Positions 43,400 to 55,045 are shown, numbered from the stretch's first letter. The stretch is DNA of 64,000 nucleotides from AC-32 sp963746155 (GCA_963746155.1 CAVVAB010000012.1:744001-808000); one strand, 5' to 3'. A program made the numbers and translations. Notes: generated from the letters alone by a model not told the origin.

Positions 43400-44793
43400 G
43401 CCAGCAACAGCCGGCGCCGGCGGACGTCTTCGTCGTCTTCGGGATCACGGGCGACCTGGCGAGGGTGATGACGTTCCGGTCGCTCTATCGCCTGGAGCGG
43501 CGCGGGCTGCTCGACTGCCCGATCGTGGGCGTCGCCGTCGACGACTGGACGCTCGACCAGCTGATCGAGCGCGCCCGCGACTCGATCGTCGCGACCGGCG
43601 AGCCGCTGGACGAGGCGATCTTCAAGCGCTTCACGGACCGGCTCTCGTACATCTCGGGCGACTTCGCGGACGCCGCCACCTACAAGGAGGTCGGCAAGGC
43701 GATCAAGGGAGCGAAGACGCCCGTCTTCTATCTCGAGATCCCGCCGTCGCTGTTCGGGATGGTCGTGAAGGGCCTCGCCGAGGCGGGCCTGACGAAGACC
43801 GGGCGCGTCGTCGTCGAGAAGCCGTTCGGCCACGACCTCGCGTCCGCGATCGCGCTGGCCGACGAGCTGCACCAGTACATCGACGAGTCCCGGCTCTACC
43901 GGATCGACCACTACCTCGGGAAGATGGGGCTCGAGGAGATCCTCCACCTGCGGTTCGCGAACTCGATGCTCGAGCCGCTGTGGAGCCGGAACTACCTCAC
44001 GTCGGTGCAGATCACGATGGCCGAGGACTTCGGCGTCGAGGACCGCGGCCACTTCTACGACCCGGTTGGAGCGCTGAGGGACGTCGTCGTCAATCACCTG
44101 ATGCAGGTCGTGGCCGCGTGCGCGATGGAGGCGCCCTCACGGGGCGACCCGAAGACGATCAAGGAGGCGCAGGCCACGCTGTTCCGGGCCGTGGCCGAGG
44201 CCGATCCGGCGCACTACGTTCGCGGCCAGTATGCGGGCTACCGCGAGATCGACGGCGTCGCGGCCGACTCGAAGACCGAGACCTACGCGGCCCTGCGCCT
44301 CGACATCGAGAACTGGCGCTGGTCCGGCGTGCCCTTCTTCATTCGGACAGGGAAGCGGCTCCCGATCACGCAGACGGAGCTGCGGCTGGTCTTCGAGCAC
44401 CCGCCGCGGCTCGGGTTCCACGCGCTCGACGAGCTCGTCGACCCGAACCAGCTCGTGGTGAGGCTCGACCCGACAACGGGGATCAGGCTGGTCGTCGTGG
44501 CCCACCGGGCCGACAGAGAGGGCTCGGCCCCGGTCGAGCTCGACATGGAGTTTGCCGAGGAGGGCGGCGAGGGGCCGACTCCCTACGAGGTGCTGCTCCA
44601 CGCGGCGATGGTCGGGAACAACCTCCGCTTCACCCGCCAGGACGGCGTCGAGGAGACGTGGCGCGTCATGCAGCCGCTGCTGGACTCACCGCCGCCCGTC
44701 CACGAGTACGAGCCCGGGACGTGGGGGCCGAAGGAGGCCGAGGGCCTCGTCGAGGGCGTCGGGCGCTGGCACGAGCCCTGGGTCTCGTCGTGA
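43396..44793 (+). CDS. zwf: Glucose-6-phosphate 1-dehydrogenase
   Basis: A 465-residue enzyme, frame intact. NADP-binding G-I-T-G-D-L-A is followed by substrate motif R-I-D-H-Y-L-G-K-M (catalytic His and Lys) and V-E-K-P-F-G-H-D-L. The C-domain has F-F-I-R-T-G-K-R-L. It makes 6-phosphogluconolactone and NADPH, entering the pentose-phosphate route. It lies between two alpha-glucan hydrolase genes, with ATGA upstream and GTGA downstream, so it should be coupled to their translation. Confidence 0.95.
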   Translation: MSQQQPAPADVFVVFGITGDLARVMTFRSLYRLERRGLLDCPIVGVAVDDWTLDQLIERARDSIVATGEPLDEAIFKRFTDRLSYISGDFADAATYKEVGKAIKGAKTPVFYLEIPPSLFGMVVKGLAEAGLTKTGRVVVEKPFGHDLASAIALADELHQYIDESRLYRIDHYLGKMGLEEILHLRFANSMLEPLWSRNYLTSVQITMAEDFGVEDRGHFYDPVGALRDVVVNHLMQVVAACAMEAPSRGDPKTIKEAQATLFRAVAEADPAHYVRGQYAGYREIDGVAADSKTETYAALRLDIENWRWSGVPFFIRTGKRLPITQTELRLVFEHPPRLGFHALDELVDPNQLVVRLDPTTGIRLVVVAHRADREGSAPVELDMEFAEEGGEGPTPYEVLLHAAMVGNNLRFTRQDGVEETWRVMQPLLDSPPPVHEYEPGTWGPKEAEGLVEGVGRWHEPWVSS

Positions 44794-46675
44794 CCCCGGC
44801 CAAGACGGTCAACGAGCCCCAGCCGGCGCAGAGCGCCGCCGCGCTCTCGCCGTTCCCGCCGATCGAGGACTACGCGTTCATCTCGAACTGCCACACGGGC
44901 GCGCTGGTCGCGGCCGACGGGGCGATCGACTGGCTCTGCGTACCGCGCTTCGACGCGCCGAGCATCTTCGGCAGCCTGCTCGACCGCGAGGCCGGGCTGT
45001 TCCGGCTCGGGCCCTTCGGGATCCAGCATCCGACCGCACGCGCCTACGAGCCGGGCACGAATGTGCTCGTCACGACCTGGAAGACGCCGGCCGGCTGGAT
45101 CGTGGTCCGCGACGCCCTGACGATGGGGCCCTGGAACCACGAGGACCAGATCACGCCGCACACCCGGCCTCCCGCGGACGACGACGCCGACCACATGCTC
45201 GTCCGGACCGTCGAGTGCCTCGAGGGCCGCGTTGAGGTCGAGCTCATCTGCGAGCCGGCCTTCGACTACGGCCGCGAGCCGGCCGAGTGGGCGCTCGTGG
45301 ACGAGGAGCGCCACGCGGCCGACGCGACGGGCGCGGGCCAGACGGTCCGCCTCCAGACCGATCTCGCGCTCGGTGTCGAGGGCAACCGCGTCCGCGGGCG
45401 GCACGTGCTCGAGGCCGGCGACCGCGCCTTCTGCGCGCTTTCCTGGGCAGAGGGGCTCGCCGCGCCGAAGGACGTCGACGACGCGTATGCCCGCATCGAG
45501 TCCACCGTCCGCTACTGGCGCACCTGGCTCTCGATGGCGCGCGATCCCCGACCACCGCTGGCGCGACCCGCTCCAACGGTCGGCGCTCGCGATCAAGGGC
45601 CTGACGTACATGCCGACCGGGCGCGACCATCGCTGCGCTCACGACCTCGCTCCCCGAGACCCCCGGCGGCGAGCGGAACTGGGACTACCGCTACACGTGG
45701 ATGCGCGACGCAACGTTCACCCTCCAGGCGCTGCACTACCTCAACCTCGACTGGGAGGCCGACGAGTTCATCCAGTTCGTCGCCGACCTCGAGCCGAACA
45801 CGGATGGGGCGCTGCAGATCATGTACGGCATCGACGGGCGCCGGGATCTCACGGAGACGACGCGGGACGACCTGTCCGGCTACGCGGGCGCGCGCCCGGT
45901 GCGGATCGGCAACGGCGCCTTCGACCAGCGGCAGAACGACGTCTTCGGCGCCGTGCTCGACTCGGTCCTGATCCACACGCAGCGCAGCCAGCGGCTGCCG
46001 CGCCGGCTCTGGCCGATCGTCCAGGCGCAGGCCGAGTGCGCGACGGCCGTCTGGCAGGAGCCCGACCAGGGGATCTGGGAGGCGCGCGGCGAGCCGCAGC
46101 ACTACGTCTCGTCGAAGCTCATGTGCTGGGTCGCGCTCGACCGCGCAGCGAAGCTCGCCGGGATTCGCGGCGACGCGGAGCTGCAGGGGACGTGGGGCGA
46201 GACCGCCGAGCAGATCCGGGCTCGACATCCTTGCCAACGGCGTCTCGGACAAGGGCGTGCTGCGCCAGCACTACGCGACCGACTCGCTCGACGCCTCGAC
46301 CCTGCTGGCCGCGATCTTCGGCTTCCTGCCCGGCGAGCGACCCGCGCCTCGTCGCCACCGTGAACGCCATCGACGAGGACCTGACCGAGCACGGCTTCGT
46401 CCTCCGCTACCGCACGGACGAGACCGACGACGGCCTCTCCGGCAAGGAGGGCACGTTCCTGATCTGCTCCTTCTGGCTCGTCTCGGCGCTCGCGATCGTC
46501 GGCGAGGAGCAGCAGGCCCGCGACCTGATGGAGCGGCTGCTGCGGATCGCCTCGCCGCTCGGCCTCTACGCCGAGGAGTTCGACGCCGACACCGGCGCGG
46601 CACCTCGGCAACTTCCCGCAGGCGTTCTCGCACCTGGCGCTGATCGAGGCTGCGGCGCGGATCATCCTCGAGTGA
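44790..46675 (+). CDS. Glycoside hydrolase family 15 (glucoamylase/trehalase-like), several frameshifts
   Basis: About 626 residues over roughly five single-base shifts (near 45545, 45632, 46220, 46345 and 46605). The N-terminal P-P-I-E-D-Y-A-F-I-S-N-C-H-T-G-A-L-V and G-A-I-D-W-L-C-V-P-R-F-D are typical of bacterial GH15. The catalytic (alpha/alpha)6 part has G-G-E-R-N-W-D-Y-R-Y-T-W-M-R-D and W-E-A-R-G-E-P-Q-H-Y-V-S-S-K, in which the Glu is the general acid. A late G-T-F-L-I-C-S-F-W and a C-terminal G-N-F-P-Q-A-F-S-H-L close the domain. It releases glucose from alpha-glucan or trehalose; which is not settled by sequence. Confidence 0.85.
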
Positions 46676-46689
46676 GCGGCTGGAGAACT

Positions 46690-48244
46690 ATGAGCGACTA
46701 CGACGTGATCATCATCGGCTCGGGCGCCGGCGGCGGCACGCTTGCCCGCCACCTCGCTCCGTCGGGCAAGAAGATCCTTCTGCTCGAGCGCGGCGACTGG
46801 CTGCCGCGCGAGCCGCAGAACTGGCTCGCGCAGGACGTGTTCGTCGACAACCGCTACATCTCGGCGGACACCTGGGTCGACGCGGAGGGCAAGCCGTTCC
46901 AGCCGCAGGTGCACTACTTCGTCGGCGGCGCGACGAAGCTCTACGGCGCGGCGCTCTACCGGCTGCGGAAAGAGGACTTCGGCGAGCTCCGGCACCACGA
47001 CGGGATCTCGCCCGCCTGGCCGGTCTCCTACGACGACTTCGAGCCGTACTACACGCAGGCCGAGCAGCTCTACGAGGTGCACGGCGCGCGCGGCGAGGAC
47101 CCGACCGAGCCTCCGGCGAGCGCGCCGTATCCGTTCCCGGCGGTCTCGCACGAGCCGCGGATCCAGCAGCTCGCCGACGACCTCGAGGCGGCCGGCCACC
47201 ACCCGTTCCACGCGCCGTGCGGGATCCGGCTCGCTCGAGTCGAACATGCCCTACAGCGCGTGCGTGCGCTGCATGAACTGCGACGGCTTCCCCTGCGCGG
47301 TGCACGGAAAGTCGGACGCCGAGGTCTTCGGCGTGCGGCCGGCGCTCGAGCACGACAACGTCGAGCTGCAGGACGAACGCGAAGGCGGTCAAGCTCGAGA
47401 CGAACGACGCGGGCACGGAGGTCACCGGGGTGGTCGTCGAGCAGCGACGGCGCGACCGAGACGCTCTCGGCGGACCTCGTGGTCGTCTCGTGCGGCGCGG
47501 CCAACAGCGCCAAGCTGCTCCTCGCCTCGGCGAGCGACAGGCACCCGAACGGCCTCGCGAACGGCTCCGACCAGGTCGGCCGCAACTACACGTTCCACGC
47601 CAGCCAGGCCGTGCTCGCGCTCTCGCGCGAGGAGAACCCGACGATCTTCCAGAAGACGCTCGGCCTGAACGACTTCTACTTCGGCGCGGACGACTTCGAC
47701 TTCCCGCTCGGGAACATCCAGATGATCGGCAAGTCGCAGGCGCCGATGTTCCGCGGCGAGAAGCCGCGCGAGACGAAGCTCGCGCCCTCGTGGTCGCTCG
47801 AGAAGATGGCGCTCCACGCGGTCGACTTCTGGCTCTCGACGGAGGATCTTCCGCGAGCCCGAGAACCGCGTCACCCTCGACGGCGACGGCAACATCAGGC
47901 TGACGTACACGCCGAGCAACGTCGAGCCGCAGGAGCGGCTCTACGCGAAGCTCAAGTCGCTGCTCGGCAAGCTGGGCATGCACGAGCACCTGCTCTCGCG
48001 GTTCGCGTACATGAAGAACGCGATCCCGGTCGCAGGCTGCGCCCACCAGGCGGGCACGTGCCGCTTCGGCACCGACCCGGCGACGTCCGTGCTCGACGTG
48101 AACTGCAAGGCGCACGAGCTCGACAACCTGTACGTCGTCGACACGAGCTTCTTCCCGAGCATCGGAGCCGTGAACCCGGCCCTGACGGCGATGGCCAACG
48201 CGCTGCGCGTCGGCGACCACCTCCTCGACCGGATGGCTGCCTGA
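46690..48244 (+). CDS. GMC-family FAD oxidoreductase, several frameshifts
   Basis: About 516 residues after removing extra bases near 47233, 47372, 47442 and 47854. The N-terminal FAD motif is I-I-I-G-S-G-A-G-G-G-T-L-A, then F-V-G-G-A-T-K-L-Y-G-A-A. A Cys cluster C-V-R-C-M-N-C-D-G-F-P-C sits near residue 193. The C-terminal G-C-A-H-Q-A-G-T-C-R-F-G and V-D-T-S-F-F-P-S-I-G-A-V-N-P-A-L-T hold the active His and Asn. GMC enzymes oxidise sugars or alcohols; the Cys cluster may bind metal or an iron-sulfur centre. Context with sugar enzymes suggests a sugar or polyol substrate. Confidence 0.83.
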
Positions 48245-49144
48245 CGCCCGAGATCGCGCTCGGCGAGCAGCGGGTCTCCGTGGAGGACGTGGGCGGAGGG
48301 CTCCGCGCGTACACCTCCGGCGGTCACGACGTCCTCGACGGCTACGGCCCCGGCGAGCCCGCACGCTCGGGTCGCGGGCAGGTGCTGATCCCATGGCCGA
48401 ACCGGCTCGAGGACGGGACGTACGAGTTCGACGGCCGTCGCCACCAGCTGCCGCTGACCGAGCCCGAGCGGCGGAACGCGATCCACGGCCTCGTGCGGAC
48501 CGCGCCGCTGGCAGGCGGTCGAGCACGAGCCCGGCCGCGTGGTGATGGAACACGCGCTCCGGCCGCAGCCCGGGTACCCGTTCGCAGCTCGATCTCCGCA
48601 TCGAGTACCGGCTCTCAACCGCGGGCCTGCACGTGGAGACGACCGCGACGAACGTCGGGGACGACGCCTGCCCGTACGGGGCCGGCGCGCACCCGTACGT
48701 CACCGTCGGCACGCCGACGGTCGACTCGGCCGTGCTCCAGGTTCCCGCGCGAACCGTCCTCGAGTCCGACGAGCGCGGCCTCCCGACCGGCCGCGCGTCC
48801 GTCGAGGGAACGGAGCGCGACTTCCGGGCCCGAGGCCGATCGGCGCCACGGTCCTCGACCACGCGTTCACCGACCTCGAGCGCGACGCGGACGGTCTCGC
48901 CCGCGTCCGGCTCGAGGACCCCGAGACCGGGCGCGCCGTGACCGTCTGGGTCGACGGGAGCTATCCGTACCTGATGCTGTTCACCGGCGACCCGCTCCCG
49001 GACGTGAGCCGCCGCAGCCTCGCCGTCGAGCCGATGACCTGCCCGCCGAACGCGTTCCGCACCGGCGAGGCCGTGATCCGGCTCGAGCCCGGCGAGTCCA
49101 CGACGGGAGCCTGGGGCATCTCTCCCGGCGAGGGGCTAGGCTAG
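48241..49144 (+). CDS. Aldose 1-epimerase-like protein, several frameshifts
   Basis: About 300 residues: V-G-G-G-L-R-A-Y, V-L-D-G-Y, L-I-P-W-P-N-R-L-E-D-G-T-Y-E-F-D-G, N-A-I-H-G-L-V-R, then (shifts near 48515, 48590 and 48832) Y-G-A-G-A-H-P-Y with the second catalytic-type His, L-D-H-A-F, and V-E-P-M-T-C-P-P-N-A-F with the Glu base. This is the mutarotase fold, so it probably interconverts sugar anomers released by the glycosidases. The likely start is CTG overlapping the upstream stop (CTGA), like the other NTGA junctions here; a GTG at 48280 is an alternative. Confidence 0.78.
49137..49142 (+). promoter_or_regulatory. Possible internal -10 element (TAGGCT) before cydA
   Basis: TAGGCT overlaps the stop of the epimerase gene and lies 15 bases before the cydA GTG. 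It could start a separate cyd transcript with a short leader. Confidence 0.3.
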
Positions 49145-49156
49145 CCCGGCCCGGTT

Positions 49157-50567
49157 GTGACTGTCCTCGCGTCCACGACTGTCGACCTCGCGCGTGTCCA
49201 GTTCGCGACGACGTCCCTCTACCACTTCCTCTTCGTCCCGCTGACGCTCGGCCTCGGGCCGCTCGTCGCGGTCATGCAGACGCAGTGGCACCGGACCGGC
49301 GACGAGCGCTGGTTGCGCCTGACGAAGTTCTTCGGGACGCTCTTCCTGATCAACTTCGCGATCGGCGTCGCGACCGGCCTCGTCCAGGAGTTCCAGTTCG
49401 GGATGAACTGGTCGGTCTACTCGAAGTACGTCGGCAACGTGTTCGGCGCGCCGCTCGCGATCGAGGGGCTCGCCGCGTTCTTCCTCGAGTCGACGTTCCT
49501 CGGGCTCTGGATCTTCGGCTGGAACCGGCTCTCGCCGCGCCTTCACCTGGCGACGCTGTGGATCGCGGTGCTCGCGCAGCTGGATGTCGGCCTACTTCAT
49601 CCTCGTCGCGAACTCGTTCATGCAGGACCCGGTCGGCTACAAGGTCGAGAACGGCCAGGCCGTCCTGACGAGCGTCTGGGCGCTGCTCTCGAGCGACTGG
49701 GCGCTCTACGCGTTCGGGCACACGATCTTCGCGGGGCTGACTGCCGGGGCGGCGGTCGTGTTCGGCGTCTGCTGCTGGCACTTCGCCCGCGGCCGGAACG
49801 TCGAGACCTTCAAGCCCGCGGCGAAGCTCGCGCTGATCGTGCTCGTGCCCATCTCGGCCGTGAACCTCGGGTTCGGCAGCCACTTCGGGATCCTCGTCAC
49901 CGAGCTGCAGCCGATGAAGATCTCGGCCAGCGAGGCGCAGTGGGACACCTGCCAGCCCTGCGCGTTCTCCCTCTTCCAGGTCGGCGGCTTCACGGAGGAC
50001 GACCAGACGCCGTCGTTCTCGATCCAGATCCCGCGAATGCTGTCGTTCCTCGCGACCGGCTCGCTCAACGGCCAGGTCGAGGGCCTGAACGAGCTGAACC
50101 AGCAGTACCAGCGGAAGTACGGGCGCGGACAGAGCTACCTGCCGCCGGTCGAGGCGATCTACTGGTCGATGCGGGGGATGGCGTATTCGGGGACGCTCGT
50201 CTTCCTGATCGCGGCCCTCGGCGCCTTCTTCTACTGGCGGAAGCGGCTCGAGCAGGTGACGGTGGTTCCTCTGGGTCGCGGTCGCCGGGCACGTTCCTGC
50301 CGTTCGTCGCGGCCACGTTCGGCTGGCTCCTGACCGAGCTCGGGCGGCAGCCGTGGATCGTGCAGGGCCTGCTGCAGGACAGCTGACGCGAACTCGCCGG
50401 CGGTCGGCACGACGTGGCTCGTGATCAGCCTGACGACGTTCATCGCGCTCTACCTGTTCCTGCTCGTGCTCGACATCGCGCTGATGCGGCACTACGCAAA
50501 CGTCGACCCGACCGACTCGGAGGGCGAGGAGGAGGCGCCGGAGTCGCCTCCGGCGGTCGCCTACTGA
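49157..50567 (+). CDS. cydA: Cytochrome bd ubiquinol/menaquinol oxidase subunit I, three frameshifts
   Basis: About 470 residues. S-L-Y-H-F-L-F-V-P-L-T-L-G holds the haem b595/d-side His. G-L-V-Q-E-F-Q-F-G-M-N-W, E-G-L-A-A-F-F-L-E-S-T-F, F-G-H-T-I-F and G-S-H-F-G-I-L and T-E-L-G-R-Q-P-W-I-V are all present. The Q-loop is short, as in actinobacteria. The frame is lost near 49583 (extra G before M-S-A-Y-F-I), near 50265 and near 50390, and each part continues in another frame. It oxidises menaquinol and reduces oxygen with high affinity, without pumping. Its TGA overlaps the cydB ATG. Confidence 0.9.
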
Positions 50568-51629
50568 TGGACCTGCAGATCTTCTGGTTCGTGCTGATCG
50601 GCGTCCTCTGGGGCGGCTACTTCCTGCTCGAGGGGTTCGACTTCGGGGTCGGCATGCTGCTGCCGGTCCTGCCGAGGAACGAGCGCGAGCGCGGCTACAT
50701 GTTCCGCACGATCGGCCCGGTCTGGGACGGCAACGAGGTCTGGCTCGTGGTCGCCGGCGGCGCGACGTTCGCGGCCTTCCCGGCCTGGTACGCGACGATG
50801 TTCTCGGGCTTCTACATCGCCCTCCTGCTGCTCCTCTTCTTCCTGATCGTCCGCGTGCTCTCGTTCGAGTGGCGCGCGAAGGCGAAGAGCCCGCGCTGGC
50901 GGACGGCCTGGCTCTGGTGCAACACGATCGGGAGCCTCGGCGCGTCGCTGATCTGGGGAGTCGCGTTCTCGAACCTGCTCTACGGGGTGCCGATCAACTC
51001 GAAGCGGCGACTTCTCCGGGACGTTCTGGGACCTGTTCAACCTGTACACGCTTCTCGGGGGAGTCGCGGTCGTGCTGCTCTTCGCCTGCCACGGGGCGAC
51101 CTTCCTCACGCTTCGTACGACGGGCGACCTCTGCGAGCGGGCGAAGACGGCGGCGCGCTCGCTCTCGGTCGCGGCGGCGGTCGCGGCCGGGGGCTTCCTC
51201 GCATTGACGGTCGAGGTCGCGGTCAACCACAACGACAAGGACGTCTTCCCGCCGATCCTGCCCGCCGCGGCGGGGATCCTGGCGCTCGTCCTCGCGGTCG
51301 TCTTCGTCTTCACGCGGCGAAGCGCCTGGGCGTTCGCGATGACCGCCCTCGGCGCCGTGCTCCTGGTCGCGACGGTCTTCACGAGCCTCTACCCGCGCGT
51401 GATGGTCTCGAGCACCGACTTCGCGAACAGCCTGACCGTCGAGAGCGCGGCCTCGCAGCACTACACGCTCGCGGTGATGACCGTCGTCGCGCTCATCTGC
51501 ACGCCGATCGTCCTGCTCTACCAGGGCTGGACGTACCACGTCTTCCGGGCGCGGGTCGGCGGGGAGGAGCCTCCGCGCTCGCCCGTCGAGGCGCTCGCGT
51601 CGAAGACGGGCGACTCGCCGACCGGCTGA
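50567..51629 (+). CDS. cydB: Cytochrome bd oxidase subunit II, one frameshift
   Basis: About 353 residues with eight or more membrane helices. The start M-D-L-Q-I-F-W-F-V-L-I-G-V-L-W-G-G-Y-F-L-L-E-G-F-D-F-G-V-G is diagnostic, as are W-D-G-N-E-V-W-L-V-V-A-G-G-A and L-L-Y-G-V-P-I. An extra C at 51005 shifts the frame before G-D-F-S-G-T-F-W-D-L. Later H-G-A-T-F-L-T-L and Q-H-Y-T-L-A-V-M-T complete the family. It pairs with CydA. Confidence 0.93.
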
Positions 51630-51633
51630 GGCG

Positions 51634-53284
51634 ATGCCCGCGCTCGACCGGCGACTCCTGCGGCAGGCGCGCCCGGCGCGGACGCTGCTCGGCGTCGACG
51701 TCGCGATCGGCCTCCTGACGGCGGCGCTCGTCCTCGTCCAGGCGTCGCTGCTCGCCTGGATCGTCGCCCGGGCGTTTCGCGGCGCGTCCCTCGGCGACGT
51801 GTGGGTCGAGCTCGTGCTGCTCGCGCTCGCCTTCGCCGCGCGCGGAGCGTGCGCGTGGTCGTTCGAGGTCGCCGGCCGGCGCGCGGCGACGACGGTGCTC
51901 TCCGAGCTGCGGATGGCGCTGGTGTCGCGCAGGCTCCGAGCCCAGCCCGCTGCGCTGGACGGCGTCGAGGCCGGCGAGATCGCGGCCGCAGCCGTCCAGG
52001 GGATCGACGCGCTCGAGTCGTACTTCGCGCGCTACCTCCCGCAGGTCGTGCTCGCGTGCCTCGTGCCGCTCGTCGTCCTCGGCTGGGTCGCCTGGATCGA
52101 CGTCGAGTCCGCGCTGGTCCTGCTGCTGACGCTGCCGCTCGTGCCGGTGTTCATGTGGCTGATCGGGCGCTACACCGAGGCTCGCACGCGTGAGCGCTGG
52201 CTCGCGCTGCGGCTGCTGTCGGCGCACTTCCTCGACGTCGTGCGCGGGCTGCCGACCCTGCGCGCGTTCAACCGCGGCCGCGAGCAGGCGGCCTCGATCG
52301 CGGACGTGAGCGAGCGCTACCGGCTCGCGACGATGAAGACGCTTCGGGCGAGCTTCCTCTCCGGGTCGGTGCTCGAGCTGGCGGCGACGCTCGGCGTCGC
52401 GCTCGTCGCGGTGACCGTCGGCGTGCGGCTCGTGGACGGCGGGATCGGCCTCCAGGCCGGGCTGACCGTGCTCGTGCTCGCGCCCGAGCTGTACCTGCCG
52501 GTCCGGCGGCTCGGGGCCGAGTACCACGCGAGCGCGGACGGGGCAGCGGTCGCGGAGCGGATCTTCTCGCTGCTGGACGCCCCGGCCGAGAGCGGCCCGG
52601 GAGGGGCGGGCGCGCCGCCGAGCCCGGCCGCCGTTCCGGTGCGGATGGAGGGCGTCTCGTTCTCGTATCCCGCCCGGCCCGAGGTCGTCCTCGACGGGCT
52701 CGACCTCGAGCTGGCCCCGGGCGAGACGGTCGCGCTCGTGGGCGAGAGCGGCGCGGGGAAGAGCACGGTCGCGTCGCTCCTGCTCCGGCTGGCCGAGCCA
52801 ACCGCCGGTCGCATCAGCGTCGACGGCACCGACCTTGCCGCGCTGCGACACCGCCGCCTGGCGGCGACTCGTCGCGTGGGTGCCGCAGCACGCGTCGCTC
52901 GTGCGCGGCACCGTCGCCGAGAACATCCGGCTCGGCGATCCGTCGGCCCCGGACGGGCGCGTGCGCGAGGCGGCCGAGCTCGCCGGCGCGGACTCGTTCA
53001 TCCGTGCGCTGCCCGAGGGCTACGAGACGGTCGTCGGCGACGGAGGCCGGCCGCTCTCGGCGGGCGAGCGGCGACGCCTTGCGCTGGCCCGCGCGTTCCT
53101 GCGCGACGCGCCGTTCGTGATCCTCGACGAGCCGACGGCCGACCTCGATCCGGCGAACGCCGAGGCGGTCGCGGACGCGGTCGAGCGGCTGAGCGCCGGC
53201 CGCACGGTGCTCGTGCTGGCGCACCGGCCCGAGCTGGCCCAGCGCGCCGACCGCGTGGTCGTCCTCGAAGGCGGCCGCGCATGA
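51634..53284 (+). CDS. cydD: ABC exporter subunit CydD (thiol export for cytochrome bd assembly), one frameshift
   Basis: About 550 residues: a six-helix type IV ABC membrane domain (L-L-G-V-D-V-A-I-G-L-L to A-T-L-G-V-A-L-V-A-V-T), then the nucleotide-binding domain with Walker A G-E-S-G-A-G-K-S-T, signature L-S-A-G-E-R-R-R-L and Walker B F-V-I-L-D-E-P-T. An extra C at 52846 breaks the frame between L-A-A-L and D-T-A-A-W-R-R. With CydC it exports glutathione or cysteine to the periplasmic side for bd assembly in E. coli; the actinobacterial thiol substrate is not known. The stop overlaps cydC (ATGA). Confidence 0.9.
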
Positions 53285-54976
53285 CCGCGACGCTGCGGCG
53301 TCTGCTCGCGCTCGCGGAGGCGCCGCGGGGCCGCGTGGCGCTCGCGGTCGCGCTCGGCGCGCTGACCGTGCTCTTCGGCGTCGGGCTGATGGCGACGGCC
53401 GGCTACCTGATCTCGCGCGCGGCCGAGCGGCCGGCCGTGCTCTCGCTGACGGTGGCGATCGTCCTGGTGCGGTTCTTCGGGCTGGCCCGCCCGCTCGCCC
53501 GGTACCTCGAGCGGCTCGCCTCCCACGACCTTGCGTTCCGCGTGCTCGGCCGCGTGCGAGTCCGCGCCTACGAGCGGCTCGAGCCGCTCGCGCCCGCGCA
53601 GCTCGAGGGATACCGCCAGGGCGACCTGCTCTCGCGGATGGTCGCCGACGTCGACGCGCTGCAGAACCTGCACCTGCGCGGAGTCGGGCCCCCGCTCGTG
53701 GCCGTCCTCGCGGGCGCGGTCTCCGTGGGAGTCGCGGCCGCGGTGCTTCCCTGGGCCGGTCTCGTCCTGGCGGCGGGGCTTCTCGTCGGAGGGATCGCGG
53801 TGCCCGCGATCGCCGGAGCGCTCGGCCGGCGGGCGGCGCAGCGGCAGGCGGCCGCGCGCGGCGAGCTCGCCGCGGAGCTCGTCGACGTGCTGCGCTGCGG
53901 GCCCGAGCTCGTCGTCTACGGGCAGGAGGAGGAGCGCCTCGGCCGGGTGCGCGACGCGGATCGCTCGCTCGTGCGAATCACACGGCGCGATGCATTCGCG
54001 GGCGGAGCGGGCGAAGGGCTCGGCCTCATGGTGACCGGCGCGACCGTGGCCGGCGTGCTCGCCGTCTGCGTCTCGGCGCACGCGGCGGGCAGAGCTGAAT
54101 CGCGTCCTGATCGCCGCGCTGGCGCTGCTCGCGCTCGCGTCGTTCGAAGCGGTTCAGCCGCTGCCTGCGGCCGCGCGGGAGCTGACCGCGACGCTCGCCG
54201 CCGGCCGCCGCGTCCTGGAGCTGATGGACCGCGAGCCGCTCGTCCGCGATCCCGTGAAGCCTGCCGAGCCGCCGTCCGAGCTCGGCGTCGCGCTCGAGGG
54301 CGTCCGCGCGCGCTATCGGCCAGGAGAGCGGCCGGCCCTGGACGGCGTCGATCTCCGGCTGGGGCCGGGCCGGAGGATCGCGCTCGTCGGCGAGAGCGGC
54401 GCGGGGAAGACCACGGTCGCGAACCTGCTCCTGCGCTTCCTCGATCCGGAGGAAGGGCGGGTCACGCTCGGCGGCCGCGACCTGCGCGAGTACCGGCAGG
54501 AGGACGTCCGGCGCGCGATCGCCGTCGCGGGACAGGACTCGCACCTGTTCTCGACCAGCATCCTCGAGAACGTCCGGCTGGCCCGGCCCGACGCGAGCGA
54601 GAGCGAGGTGGAGGAGGCGCTTCGGCGGGCACGTCTGTGGGACTGGGTACGCGGTCTCCCTGACGGCTGGAACACGCTGGTCGGCGAGGAAGGGCGGCAG
54701 CTCTCGGGCGGGCAGCGCCAGCGGCTGGCCCTCGCGCGCGCCATCCTCGCCGACGCGCCGGTGCTCGTCCTCGACGAGCCGACCGCGCACCTCGACCCAC
54801 CGACCGCCGAGGCCCTGATGCGCGACCTCCTCGACGCCGCCGGCGACTGCTCCGTCCTCCTGATCACCCACCGCCCGGAAGGCCTCGACCAGGTCGACGA
54901 GATCGTCGAGCTCTCCGCCGGCCGAGTCGTCGACCCCTCCGCCTCCGGGGCCACCCCGAACCACCACCCGCAATGA
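53281..54976 (+). CDS. cydC: ABC exporter subunit CydC, one frameshift
   Basis: About 565 residues. The membrane domain starts L-L-A-L-A-E-A-P-R-G-R and has L-M-A-T-A-G-Y-L-I-S-R-A-A, R-P-L-A-R-Y-L-E-R-L-A-S-H and V-A-D-V-D-A-L-Q-N-L-H. An extra A at 54091 shifts the frame before E-L-N-R-V-L-I-A-A. The ATPase has G-E-S-G-A-G-K-T-T, L-S-G-G-Q-R-Q-R-L and V-L-V-L-D-E-P-T-A-H. It forms a heterodimer with CydD. It is the last gene of the tightly packed array; the E3 gene follows after 107 bases. Confidence 0.9.
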
Positions 54977-55045
54977 GCGTACCGAGCAAACCGGCGCGGG
55001 TGTGTGACGCCTCTGTGTCGAAAGCGTGACTTTGCGCCCCGCCGC

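Noticed and set aside
49583..54091. Programmed frameshifting in the cyd genes
   Set aside because: The shift sites share no slippery sequence or following structure and involve different inserted bases, so error is simpler.
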